Source: Bretschneidera sinensis (taxonomy: Eukaryota > Streptophyta > Magnoliopsida > Brassicales > Akaniaceae). Taken from it: a DNA stretch of 64,000 nucleotides. How positions within the stretch are numbered: position 1 is the stretch's first letter; each line of letters begins with the position of its first letter. The notes under the pieces were generated by a model. That model was not told the DNA's origin. It saw only the letters and a list, made by a program, of their open reading frames with translations, and searched no databases. Of the stretch, positions 34,214-45,839 are shown piece after piece. The position numbers and the translations under genes are program-made. The DNA lies in NCBI GenBank assembly GCA_023935145.1, contig CM043701.1, positions 69,793,317 to 69,857,316 on the forward strand, given 5' to 3'.

Positions 34214-34342
34214 CTCAAACCTCTCATCAACGACTGCCTCTTTCATCCACCTCCGGAGATGCAGAATCTGCACTTTTTCTTTAAATGATTTCAGTGAATT
34301 GTGGATTCTTGTTGCTTCTTTGTAATCCTTGTACCGAAAATA
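34214..34342 (-). pseudogene. Exon fragment of a UVR-motif/ApaG-type protein
   Basis: The minus strand reads KDYKEATRIHNSLKSF, then LHLRRWMKEAVVDERFE, ending in a GTACCC donor-like site at 34211-34213. From memory this closely resembles the UVR-motif part of the plant UVR plus ApaG (DUF525) protein family, whose members read LRRLMKEAIADERFE here. The following exons, with the rest of the UVR motif and the ApaG fold, were not found to the left. Possible promoter and leader sequence lies upstream (TATATAAGAGAGCC near 35003; an ATG at about 34711 with a GTAATC donor). A truncated gene copy or captured fragment is most likely. Confidence 0.5.
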
Positions 34343-34349
34343 AAATTGC

Positions 34350-35980
34350 AAAGATAATTATTCAATCCAGTTAATGCATGCCACTATTTAAACCAAAATC
34401 GAAAACTTTCATGCGGATCCCAACAAACAAAAAGAAAGATGAATTTTCCAAAGGTTTATAAACCACTTCTTTAAACAAAAGAAAACCTTCCAGAAGCCAT
34501 GAGAGGAAGGATGTCTTCCTGTTAAGAAATTTTGGTGAAATGAGAAGCAAAACAGAAATAATGCTAGATTAAATGCGAGAACTAGGGGGATTTAGAGTGT
34601 GCTTGTCAACTTGGGATATTGACGGAGATTGCAGAAGGAATATAGAGAGAAGGGAGAGAATTCTATGATGGGATTACCTCGTTGTCGGAGTGGTGATGTT
34701 GCCGAAATACCACTGTTCATCGCTTGAAAACGCGGTGCGTCTGCGCGAGGAAAAGGAGACACGGGAGAGGGGAGAGGGGAGAGAGGGGAGAGGGACGAAT
34801 AAGTTGCACAACCTAAATTGACACGACACCGTCTAATTTCACCTGGGATTTCGCCAGCAATAAAAGTGCAGAGAAAAGGTGGTTGAAAACGACCAAATGA
34901 AAAACTTCAAAATTAGGATTGTTACAAGGGTAATCGAGCATTACAATTTGTTTTGAATGAGATTGGACTAAAACGACGCCGGATTTGGAAATCAAACTGG
35001 CTCTCTTATATAGTAGTAGTGGTGGGCTGAACTGAATGCGGGCCGAGTGCCACACGTGACAGGTCAATGAGCATAGGTCAAAAACAATCATTTCCTAATG
35101 GGTCCATTATTTTATGTTTGTGCTCATCTCATTAAAAAATAGTTAAACTCACGGTCACTAATGAGATAATCCGTAAGTCTCAAGACGTTAGGATGTTTTA
35201 AAAAAAAACAGTTAAATAGATAAAATGATAGAAAAAAATCATATCATATCAAATACAATATAAATAACTAAATTATAAACCAACTTTAATAATTTAAAAT
35301 CTAATAATTAACATTTATCACAATATTTCACAAACTTCACATATTGTTCAATCAATAACATCGTAAACACATTATTACGCACTTGTATTGGTATAACAAA
35401 TTTTATAAATATATGCCATCTTTCTTCAATACATCACAAAATCACTCTTTAAATTCCAATTCTATTAAGTGGCTGCTTTTAAAGTTTTAAGTCAGGTACC
35501 TATGACCATAATCATACCATAACACTTACTATACCATAACACTTACTAGTGTAGTGTCAACCGCCAAGAAATATTGGGACTTTATTATAAAGAAGAGTCT
35601 AAAATATTGAGACTTTATTATAGAGAACAGTTTAGACTCGTGGCTCAAGGAAGACTTATCAAATATGTCATCAATTATCAATACAATGGATATGCTAAAT
35701 ACACTTTGGGTGGCAAAACCCAACATTAAAACCAATAAAAAAATATGAATTTAAAAGAAGCCCCAAATTCATTTGACATTCACAGAATAAATTCACCTAC
35801 AAATGACTTTAAAACTCCCAACAAAAATCTTATTCTACACGCTGGGAATCAACACTTGCAAGTTGTTTCTTCAAAAGCTCCTCATCTCTTTGTTTCTCCC
35901 TCTTAGTTCAAAACTTCAAATCAAATACAAAGATATGTTTCTCTCTCCTTTAAACTTTACGAAAGCCATAGCCACAACTC
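34350..35980. other. Possible minus-strand promoter, then gene-free AT-rich DNA
   Basis: A minus-strand TATA-like box (CTATATAAGAGAGCC) lies near 35003-35020 with a CT-rich stretch at 34740-34800. Beyond 35100 the DNA is AT-rich, with small direct duplications (CCATAACACTTACTA twice at 35517-35549; an approximately 37-bp AAATATTG-ACTTTATTATA unit twice at 35567-35635). No gene can be supported. Confidence 0.4.
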
Positions 35981-35981
35981 T

Positions 35982-36290
35982 TTAGGCCCGGCAATGACAT
36001 GAAATTAGCACCAGTAGTGAGCCACCTGCTGTTTCTCTCTTGATCTCATCGTACACAGCCATAGCCATCGGCCCACCACCACTCAGATTCTGTTTTATGT
36101 GATTTAAAAAAAAATTCCTAAAGCGTATGCCCGGACGCCCGAGGCATAAAATACGCATGCTTTTGGTCTGGGAATATGCCTCGACTTGAACAACGTTTGC
36201 CCCACAGAAGGAACACCGAAATTTATACACCCTTGGGATTTTTTGCTTCGCCTCACCACTGGGCACGATGGCAGCTGCTTTTACTGTCAT
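35982..36290 (-). pseudogene. Orphan 102-codon frame, possibly a captured gene fragment
   Basis: The frame starts MTVKAAAIVPSGEAKQKIPR and contains a single CSFCG (CxxC) and NLSGGGPMAMAVYDEIKRE. It is unusually protein-like for this AT-rich stretch, but I do not recognise it. An acceptor-like CAG before NLSGGG suggests the last 35 codons could be one exon. It lies near the MRE11 fragment and on the same strand. Confidence 0.3.
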
Positions 36291-36420
36291 GTAGCAAGTC
36301 TATGCTATTGGAAATTCACAGTTAAAATTAAAACACAAACATAAACATCAATGTTATAGATTCATAAAAGTGTCAAACATCCAAAAGACCAAAACACACT
36401 TAGAAAACTGAAAATTAAAT

Positions 36421-36543
36421 ACTCCAGCAGGATCATCATGGTTTCCATGAATACTGAACACTGGCAAGCCAACATTAAAGTGAGGATATTCATAATTCAC
36501 ATTACCAACAAAAAACTGAAGAAATTCCTTAGTCTCGGGATTA
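36421..36543 (-). pseudogene. MRE11 exon fragment
   Basis: The minus strand reads [18 protein letters not shown], then GNHDDPAGV. This is the conserved block of the MRE11 double-strand-break repair nuclease that carries the phosphoesterase motif GNHD; plant MRE11 has [15 protein letters not shown] here. Only about 30-40 codons remain, with no flanking exons recognised. After GGAGT the expected donor is degraded. It is most simply a transposon-captured or duplicated exon, not a working gene. Confidence 0.72.
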
Positions 36544-37018
36544 CTAATACATAAGTTTCATTGAATTTAAACTCCAAATAAAATGAATATATTGTCAATC
36601 AAAAACTGAAAGAATTCATACATAAGAAAGATCAATATTTCAAGTTTTCCATGAAATAAAATGAAGTTGGCAAAGGAGTAGTGCCATTTTGTCAAGGTTA
36701 AACATAACATCCATAAGAAAGATCAATATTCAAGCATAACCATATGCGATTCAATTAGTAGTAGATGCCATAACAGTTAAGGCAACGACATGAAACAGAA
36801 ATACAAGAAACAAATCGCTGCAGTACTTTAATTTACCATATGCATATCAAAGTAAACCAAACAATGGCAATATATCAATGACAGTTCCTTGTCCAACAAG
36901 CAGTACCATATAGCAATACATAAACTCATTATCCTTAATTGTTTGATATCCACATCAAATAAAATTTAAATTCAACATTATCCAAACTAAACACAAGAAT
37001 ATAAAATCTAAGAAAATT

Positions 37019-37486
37019 TCATTCAACAACAGGGTCAAGGATGTTAGAAGATCCATTCCATTCACTTCCATCATCGGTAGAGAGATTCACCACAATATCT
37101 TCATCTTTAAGTTCTTAATCCTCATCTAAAAAATACTAATAAGTTTTTCTTAGCACAAACATGAAAAAATGAACTTTTAGAAATCTTAGTTATATTATAA
37201 TAAGGTATATAAAGTGTATTACCAAGAATTTGATAACCAAACAACCAGTTTCTCGTGCATATTATTGCTTCGCTAGTTTCAAGCTTAAGAGAACTTTGGT
37301 ATTTTGTGAGAACTCAGCTTCCCAAACTAAATGCAAACTCTGAAGCAATAGTTGTTATTGGTATGCTCATGATATCTCATGCCATTGTTGAAAGAATTGG
37401 ATACCTATTAGAATTACACTTCCAATACTGAAGGACATTGTTTATGATTAAACTTTGGCTCTTCCAAGTAAAGGTCCAATTTTGAC
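37019..37486 (-). pseudogene. hAT transposase C-terminus (dimerisation domain) and last exon
   Basis: The minus strand from 37486 reads KSKLDLYLEEPK, then after a small shift YPILSTMA-DIMSIPITTIAS, EFAFSLGS and TRNWLFGYQ, the C-terminal dimerisation domain of hAT transposases. A GT donor at 37222 and AG acceptor at 37126 bound a short intron. The last exon reads EDIVVNLSTDDGSEWNGSSN and ends with TGA at 37019-37021, but has an in-frame TAA near its start. Residues linking the core to this domain are missing. Confidence 0.82.
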
Positions 37487-37767
37487 TTTTTACCACCGCT
37501 CGTCGCTTCTTCGCTTCGTGAAGTTTGCGATTTTTTTTAATACAATTTACATTTTGCCATTGGTTATTTACAAATCTACCATCATTTAAAATTTATTATT
37601 TTGCCATTACATAATTATTGTTTTGCAACTACATAATTACAATTTTGCCATTTATCCTTTAAAATCAATTTTTCATCTTTTCTTCCTTTTAAATTTTTTA
37701 TAAAAATCTATGTATTGTATCAGATAAAAATCCATTTATCCCTTATTTTATGAACACAAGTACTACA
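37487..37767 (-). mobile_element. Tekay-like 3' LTR remnant
   Basis: CCGCTCGTCGCTTC through to TACTACA matches 43950-44438 of the full LTR, including the repeated TTTTGCCATTA words. The tract region follows at 37768-37805 (minus strand GGGGACGAAATTTTTATAAG). Confidence 0.85.
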
Positions 37768-37799
37768 ATTCTATCTACCTTATAAAAATTTCGTCCCCG

Positions 37800-39225
37800 A
37801 AATTTTCTTACCTAAATCATTAAAAAGATAGGGGCACTCTTTCCTCATTCTTGCCTCATGATCCCAAGAAATTTATTCAACATCTTTGTTCTGCCATAAC
37901 ACTTGAACTAAAGGAATAACTTTATTACGCAAGACTTGTTCCTTTCTGTCTAGATTTCTGACTAGTACTTTTATAATGGTCAAATCTTCCTAAAGTTTTA
38001 CAGCCTGGCTCGGAACACTATGGGATTCATCATGTAAACATTTTTTCAAAAGCGAAACATGAAACACATTGTGTAATTGCTTTAACTTTGGAAGCAAATC
38101 CAATCTATATGCTGCTAGTCTAACTCTTTTAATCACCCCATATGGCCCCACAAATCTCGAACTCAACTTTTATTTCTTTTTAAATCTCAATATACCCTTC
38201 CACGGTGATATCTTCAAATACACCCAATCACCAACCTGAAACTCAAGAGGTCGTATATTATTATCAGCATATCCTTTCTATCTATTCTGCGCTGCTCTAA
38301 GGTTTTCTCTAACCAGTTTGATCCTCTCAGTAGTCAAATCTATCTTTTCTGGACCAAATATCTTTCTTTCTCCAACTTCTTCCCAATATACTGGAGTTCT
38401 GCACATTCTACTATATAAAGCCTCAAATGGTGTCATCCCAATAATAGTTTGATACTGATTATTGTATGTAAACTCGATCAAAGGTAAATAAGCATCCCAG
38501 CTCACTAAAAAACTCAATACACTTGCCCTCAGCATATCTTCTAGTATAATGATGATTCTCTCTGTCTGCCCATCAATTTGAGGATGAAAAATTGTACTAA
38601 ACTGCAACAATGTACCCATAGCTTTCTGAAAACCTCTCTAAAATCTAGAAGTAAATCTAAAATCTCTATCTGATACAATACTCAAAGGTACTGCATGTAA
38701 TCTTACAATTTTCGCTACATACAATTCAGCCATCTTTTCAAGACTCCAGGTAGTTTTAATGGGAAGGAAATGCGAAGATTTAGAAAGTCTATCCACTATA
38801 ACCCATATAGCATCATGACCTCTTTGGGTACTAGAAAAACTATAAACAAAATGCATACTCATATTCTCCCATGGCCATTCAAGTACTAGAAGATGTCGTA
38901 ATAACCTGCTGAATGTCTATTCTCAAACTTCACCTGTTGACTAATCAAACATCTAGAAATATACTCAATTATATCCTTCTTCATCCTTGACCACCAATAA
39001 TTCTATCTTAACCCCCTGTACATCATATTATTACCCGGGTGCATAGAATACACAGAATCATGAGCCTCTCTTAGTATCTCCTTTCTCATATCAGCATCAT
39101 TGGGAACACAAACTCTATGTCCCAATACCACCATACCATCTTCTCTAATTCTAAACTCAGTCGGCTTCCCACTCAATACTTCCTGTTTGATCTTCTCTAT
39201 CCCTTCATCTCTACTCTGCATCTGT
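37800..39225 (-). pseudogene. Tekay-like integrase and chromodomain, broken
   Basis: At 39003-39221 is the HHCC region (HDSVYSMHPGNN). At 38638-38862 is the core, with MSMHFVYSF where the first catalytic Asp has become His, and the second Asp in SDRDFRFTSRF. At 38278-38619 is the catalytic Glu in FHPQIDGQTERIIIILEDML. Integrase tail and chromodomain remnants lie at about 37850-38200 with many stops. Confidence 0.85.
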
Positions 39226-39308
39226 CACAAGCAATCAATAATAGAAGATTACACCACCATATGTGCCATTAATACTCATTTATCACTGATACTCAACTGC
39301 ATTCTCAT

Positions 39309-40783
39309 TTATCTCAATTCTATCATCAAGCTAATATCATGATTCCTAATAGCAGTTAATCTCCCTATAAACTTTCTACTCAATGCATCAGCTACTACAT
39401 TAGCCTTCCCTGGATGATAATGAATTGTATAGTCATAGTCACTAATCAATTTCATGCACCTCCTCTGCCTCAAATTCAACTCTCTTTGGGTAGGTAAACG
39501 CGTCAAACTTTTATGATCAGTAAAAAATTTCATAAGTGGCTCCATACAAATGATGTTTCCAAATCTTCAAAGCAAAAACTATAGCAACTAATTCTAAATC
39601 ATGGGTTGAGTAATTTCTCTCATGGTTCTTCAATTGCCTAGAAGCATAAGCTATAACTCTCCCATGTTGCATCAACACACATCCCAACCCTGATACGACG
39701 CACCACTATATACCACAAATTCTTCATCACCTGAAGGAAGCACTAATACCAGAGTAGTAGTCAATTTCTCTTTCAACAGCTGGAAACTCTTCTCACATTC
39801 TTCTGACCAAATAAACTTCACTTCCTTCCTAATTAATCTGGTCAATGATCCAACAATAATAGAAAAATTCTAGATAAACCTCTTATAATAACCAGCTAAC
39901 CCCAAAAAGCTTCTAATTTTAATCACACTATGGGTCTTTCCCAATTCAACACTGCCTCCACTTTTTGTTGATCAACTGTCATACCATCTCCTGACACAAA
40001 ATGCCCCAAGATAGATATTTCATTCAGCCAAAACTCACACTTAGAGAACTGTGCATATAATTTCTCTCTCTTCAGAATTTGCAACACTATCTCTATATGT
40101 TGCACATGCTCCTCTTCATTCTTGAAATATACCAAAATATCATCAATAAATACAATCACAAATCTATCCAAGAATGGTTTAAACACCTGATTCATTATAT
40201 CCATAAATGCTGTAGGAGCATTAGTCAACCCAAATGGCATCACATGGAACTCATGATGGCCATAACGTATCCTAAAAGCAGTCTTAGGCATGTCCCCCTC
40301 CTTTATCCTCAATTGATGATAACCCGATCTCGGGTCTATCTTAGAAAACACCTTAGCCCCTTGTAATTGCTCAAATGAATCATCTATCCCTGGGAAATGA
40401 TATTTATTCTTGATGGTGATCTTATTCAACTGTTTATAATCAATACATAACCTCATCGTTCCATCCTTTTTCTTCACAAACAATACAGGGGCTCCTCAAA
40501 GCGACATACTCGGTCGAATAAATTATTTATCTAGCAACTCTTGAAATTGAACTTTCAATTCTCTCAACTCAGTTGGTTCCATTCTGTAAGGTGCTATAGA
40601 TATGAGTGTTGATCCTAGAATCACCTCAATAGAAAACTCAATCTCTCTGTTAGGAGGCAAACCAGACAACTCCTCAAGGAACACATTAGAAAAATCTTTC
40701 ACTACTAAGATTTCTTCTAACTTTCTAATCTCCATTTTATAATCCACCACATACTCCAAATACCTCTCATAACCCTTCTTCAA
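39309..40783 (-). pseudogene. Tekay-like reverse transcriptase and RNase H, broken
   Basis: RT pieces are at 40523-40783 (EELSGLPPNREIEFSIEVIL) and 39923-40483 ([40 protein letters not shown], active site [22 protein letters not shown]). RNase H remnants at 39309-39700 include [13 protein letters not shown] and [15 protein letters not shown]. The RT palm is the best preserved part of the element. Confidence 0.9.
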
Positions 40784-40797
40784 TCATCTATTAACAG

Positions 40798-42590
40798 TCA
40801 GGGCAGAAACAAGACATTTGGTAAGTATCTTACATTCAACTCCTCTTGTCTTGGTATCTTGAACAACACATTCTTCCTATAACAATCTACCCAAGTATGA
40901 TTCAGATACCAATTCATCCCCAGAATTAAATCAAAATCTGTCATATCTAAAGGCAACAAATCAACTTCAAATTCTTTATCAACCATACTAATCACACAAC
41001 CCCAATAAATTGTCCTGATAATAACCTTATTCTCAATAGGAACCTTCATTAATAACAACACACATCAAAAGACTAATACAAGCATCAATAGATTTCATAT
41101 AAACACTGGATGCAAAAGAATGGGTTGCACCATGATCAAACAATAATCTAGCAGGTCTATTATGAATAGATACCATACCCATAATAATATCAGGAGTGGC
41201 CTGTGCATCCTGTTGAGTCAATGCATATGCCCCGCATACTCCCTGATCCACCACCTCTCTCCACCTGTTTTCTCTTAACACCTCCAGCACTTATCTCAAC
41301 AGATTTCCCCACTGGACAATCTACACTAATATGTCATCCCTCACCACATACAAAGCACATCAGAGTAGGACATTTTCGAGATAGATGCCCTATCTGATTA
41401 CATCTATAGCAAACTTTTGTCTCACGATCATGCATCAGATTACCACTTCCTCTTGGTGGCATACTTACTCCTCTACCATAACTTCCAGTTCCCATAGCCT
41501 CTCTCCCAAATCTAAGGGTCTCATTAATATTACTCGGAGCTACAGAAACAACAAATTCTACTTGCCTCTGACCCTGTATTACAGTTCCCTGTGACAAGGA
41601 ACTACTCCTTTAGGGTGGTCTCCCACCCTGCACACTCATACTACTACTGCCTCTAGGTTCCTCAAATCTAGACCTCTTCAACCAATCCCTCCTATCTCTA
41701 AACTTTATCACATCTTTGTCAATCTGTAATTCTTTATCCACCATTATAGTATAATTCCCAATACCCATATAAGAGAGTTTAGTTCGAATTTCATAGTGTA
41801 ACCAATCTAAAATCTTTTACATTTACTCTCCTCCGTATTTACTAACTCAGGTACAAACCTCGACAAGGCTATAAATCTAATATCATACTCCGGCACAGAT
41901 AAAGTATTATGCCTTAAACGACTAAAATCTTTCTCATACTGTGCTCGAAACGTATTTAGGAAATACTTCGCAAAGAACACATTCTTAAACTTACGTTAAG
42001 TTAAAAGTTGATATACCTGTGTACTCAATCTAGGCAAAATATTCTCCCACCATTGAGAAGCCTCACCTTCTAGCATAAATGAAGCAAAAACAACCTTCTG
42101 CCTATCTGCCACTGATAAGACTTCAAAATATTTCTCAACATATTTAATTCATTGTTCAACTTCAATAGGATTTACAGATCCTTTAAAAGACTGAGATTTA
42201 AATTTAATAAATCTCACAAAACAATCCTCTTGTATCTCATGTGCAAACACACCATCTCCCTCATAAGCTTTTTGTGTCACCACATCAGGTTCTGTTCTAC
42301 ACTTTCCTCTAGTCTTCTCTGTAAATTATCAACCCTTTCTTCTGTTGCATTTATTCTCTCAATAGCATGATCAAGAACTTCTCTCAACTCATCGCTCCTA
42401 ATATCATATTCTCTCCCACCTCTACTAGTACCAGCTGTACTAGCAACATGTTCCCTTGCATGAGCCATAGACTCGACTTCCCCCTCTACTTCAACTCTTC
42501 TAAATATTTAGGGTCTACCACGTCCTCTCTGGTTCAGTACTCTAACTCTAGCTCTAGGACGTCAATGTGTCATCCTCAAACTCTGCATTA
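40798..42590 (-). pseudogene. Tekay-like protease and gag, broken
   Basis: The protease at 40798-41290 keeps its Asp in ARLLFDHGATHSFAS and continues as DLLPLDMTDFDLILGMNWYL. The gag zinc knuckle CYRCNQIGHLSRKC is intact at 41334-41597, with CFVCGEG starting a second. Capsid and N-terminal gag extend to about 42590 with stops. Confidence 0.82.
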
Positions 42591-42675
42591 AAATGTAGTT
42601 TATTTAAATCTTCCACTTCTTTAAATTTTTATGCAGCCTACAAAATCATAAAACCTAATACTCTAATACCAAAAT

Positions 42676-44438
42676 TATAACGACCCATCCTGGGTTGGCC
42701 ACCTCCGAGACGGTGTCGTTATGTTTTGAAATTCCAACACAACACATATATGCAACAATATAAAAACATACATTGACTGAAAATATATACATACATTAAT
42801 CCTCAACCCTCAACAGAAGAGTTACATTATTAATATCCAACTTAAACAATATATACAACATATTATGTATGAATATTTACAATTTTTTTTCTTCCATTAG
42901 CCTGAGGATGTGGACCACGAAATTTACAAATAATAACTCAGTTTAAATCTCAGCTCATAAATCTAACCATCTTGCCCGCTACCTGAAATTATTTAACAAT
43001 GATGAGTGAGCTTCCCAAGCTCGGTGTATTAAATTTACTAGAAGTACTCGATTTGTATACTTCTAGTTATATTCATTCATTGTTAAATCATCATAATTAA
43101 CTATCTATCTCTTCTCACATTCTAATTCAATCATTTATCAATTTCTCTTAATAAATAAATTATCAGGCTATCCTTTTTCCTTATATGCATATGAGCAATA
43201 ATATGCAAGCATACATCAAAGCATTCAATTCAGCTGTCTAGCTCTTTCTCAAAATTGTTATTTTTATCATATTTAATAAATTGTTTCCTCATATATCATA
43301 TCAACTTTTTAATCATATTTTTCAGAAATTGTTAACTTCTCAACGTATTTCTCATTAATCCATCATTTTAAAATATAAATTCTTATATAATTAATATTCA
43401 ACTTACTATTAAATCCTTAATCAATAAATCAATCATAAATCATTATAATTCAACAATTTATTTAAATATCATAAATTCATATTTTTATTGATTTCGATTA
43501 CTAAAAGTAAATTTAACTCACCGCATAGCACTTAAAACTACCCGTGGATCACTTCATTGCATTTCTTGCTCCTTTCAGCAATTTCTTGAGATTGCTTATC
43601 ACTAACACCTAATCATAAACTTTTATAAATCTTACTATTTCATAACTTAATTCAAACAGTATAATTATTTAGTTATGAGTCTTATTGAAAATTTACCTCA
43701 AATATGATGAAATTTTTCTATTGTGATTGAATGATTGTACTATCTCTAATATTGAAGAAATTTTCTTTATAACTTTTTGCTAAGAAATTTGAATTGAAGA
43801 AAGAAGGAAACCAAACGGGATTTGGTAAGGAAAACAAAGAAAGTCTCTGAACTCAGAGACTTATAAACTTTTTTTTCCTTCTCCACCGCTCAACGATTTT
43901 TTTTCCTTCACCATTTATTTTATTTTATTTTATTATATTTTTTTACCGTCGCTCGTCGCTTCATCGTTTCGTGAAGTCTGCGAATTTCTTTTTAATACAA
44001 TTTAAATATTTGCCATTGGTTAATTACAATTTTGCCATCATTTAAAATTTACTGTTTTGCCATTACATAATTACTGTGTTGCCATTACACAATTAAAGTT
44101 TTGCCATTTATCATTTAAAATCAATTTTTCATCTTATCTTTCTTCCAAAAATTTTATAAAAATTATAAAGAAATACATTTTTTTTTATTTTCTTCAATTT
44201 TTTTATAATTATTTTCCTCAACTTCAGTCAATATTTTTCTTCAAAATTCTTTCATTTCAACTTCAAATTTCAAAATCTTTCAGTACTTTCTTCTTCAAAA
44301 ATTTCTAACTCTTTTCAACAAAATTTTCAATAGTATATTTCAAATCAATACTAAATCTTTCATCAATGGATTATTTAATTCAATATAATATTTGTAAAAT
44401 TATTTCTTTACCTTTAATTTATGAACACGAGTATTACA
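42676..44438 (-). mobile_element. Tekay-like 5' LTR
   Basis: The LTR is 1,763 bp, from TATAACGACCCATCC (initial TG mutated to TA) to GAGTATTACA. A mutated iMet site (TGGTATTAGAGT on the minus strand) lies just left, at about 42654-42671. It lacks the minisatellite array seen in the other copies. Confidence 0.85.
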
Positions 44439-45839
44439 AAATTTATATAACTTGCATCTTTTAATGAGGGTCAAGAATAACTTCCATAGCTAGCAATACA
44501 CTATAAGAATCCAGTACTTCTCAAACTTTGGTTTCATGTTGGCTGCCATTATATATACAAATAACTTCATCTTGGCTCTCTATCTCTTCAAGTAAGCGCA
44601 CTTGAATTTTCTATACATTTAAAAAATACAAATTTGTCGTTGGGTACTCGAAACCCAACAAGAGAGTTGTAATTTCATAGAATGGTTTTAAGAACTTCCA
44701 CATCCTCTCTCCTCTTTCCCAATCTTAATCTGATGGACTTAGAAAACTTTCAAGCATAAAAAGCGGCATTCCATCTAGTTGGTACATCCGTACGCAACCC
44801 CATAGAAGTTGACACACCAACTTGATCGACACATTGAATAAACCTTTTAATTCTAACCTTCAATCCTTTTACATACTTAAACACTCTCTTGGATCTTAAG
44901 AAACATGTCACTACAAACTTGAACAGTAAGATTCAAGATATGAGCACAACATCGTACATAAAAGATTTCACCATGAATCAATAAAGTATCATGCACCTTA
45001 AATTTGTCCCTCAAGTTATCTTGCATATTGAAATTGTTAGATGCATTATCCAAAATAAGAGAAAAAAAATTTTTCTCAATTCCCCATTCTTTCAAGAATT
45101 TAAACAAACAACCAGCCAAAAGAACACTTGTATATGGAGAGGGAATGTGAAAATTCAGAAATTTACTATGCAACATCCAATTCTCATCTATATAGTGTGT
45201 TGTCAAACAAATATACCCCTCGGTTGTAATAGATGACCAAACATATGAAATAAGGAAAATCTTACCAGGAATTTTCTCTAAAGCCAACTTAAGCCTTAGT
45301 CTCTCTCGCTTGTGAATTCTCACACAATCATTCTTAGTTGTTCTCCTGTAATAGGATTTGACATCATCATTACAGTACTTGTGAACATCCCTAATACACT
45401 CACGCTCCACAATTCCAAAGGCATAGTTATGCTTCATAATTGCAATTGTCATTTTATCACAGTAAATCATTTGGTCTAATTTTCTTTTACGTACTTTTCC
45501 TTCATGATCATAATACATTTGTTTTACATATGCATAAGGATGACCTTTACACTCTCATTTATGCTTTAGAAATTTTTTGGTCCTATGACTACAACTACCT
45601 ATAGCATAAGTTTTGTAACAATGAAGGCAATTTGCTCTTTTCTTCCTATCCTTAGCAGTACTCTTTTAAAATGAGACAAAGCATCAGAAGTTTGCCTAAG
45701 TTTAGTAAAACTTACAGTATCGGTAAAACCCAAAAGAGGCATAAACTCCTCTACATGTTCATTCTTGCTCTCCATATTTATAACGGAGTTCTTGATTCCA
45801 GTTCTCGTTCCAGAGTCCATTCTTTGTTGCGTCCTGAGG
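44439..45839 (-). pseudogene. hAT transposase N-terminal BED finger and catalytic core, broken
   Basis: The ATG is at 45820-45818. A frameshift near 45660 leads into the BED finger (NCLHCYKTYAIG, then FLKHK-EC with a stop between). The main frame at 44877-45518 has AIMKHNYAFGIVERECI, SYVWSSITTEGYICLTTHYI, FSLILDNASNN and VRCCAHILNLTVQ, the DDE core blocks of hAT transposases. Further left, with breaks, come VPTRWNAAFY, EYPTTNLYF-like and SVLLAMEVILDPH, where the Gypsy LTR cuts in. A 3' splice site is at 45840-45841. Confidence 0.85.

Larger units (their letters stand above)
37487..44438 (-). mobile_element. Second Tekay/Del-like Gypsy element, 3' LTR truncated
   Basis: A full 5' LTR (42676-44438) and only the last 281 bp of the other LTR (37487-37767) flank gag, protease, RT, RNase H, integrase and tract sequence on the minus strand. 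The ends GTATTACA and TACTACA correspond. The truncated LTR joins hAT coding sequence directly, and the hAT core-to-dimerisation linker is missing too. A single deletion after insertion explains both losses. All frames are broken. Confidence 0.88.

Noticed and set aside
31651..37018. A defined Helitron carrying the gene fragments
   Set aside because: I could not find a convincing TC start and hairpin-CTRR end, so only the fragment cluster is reported.
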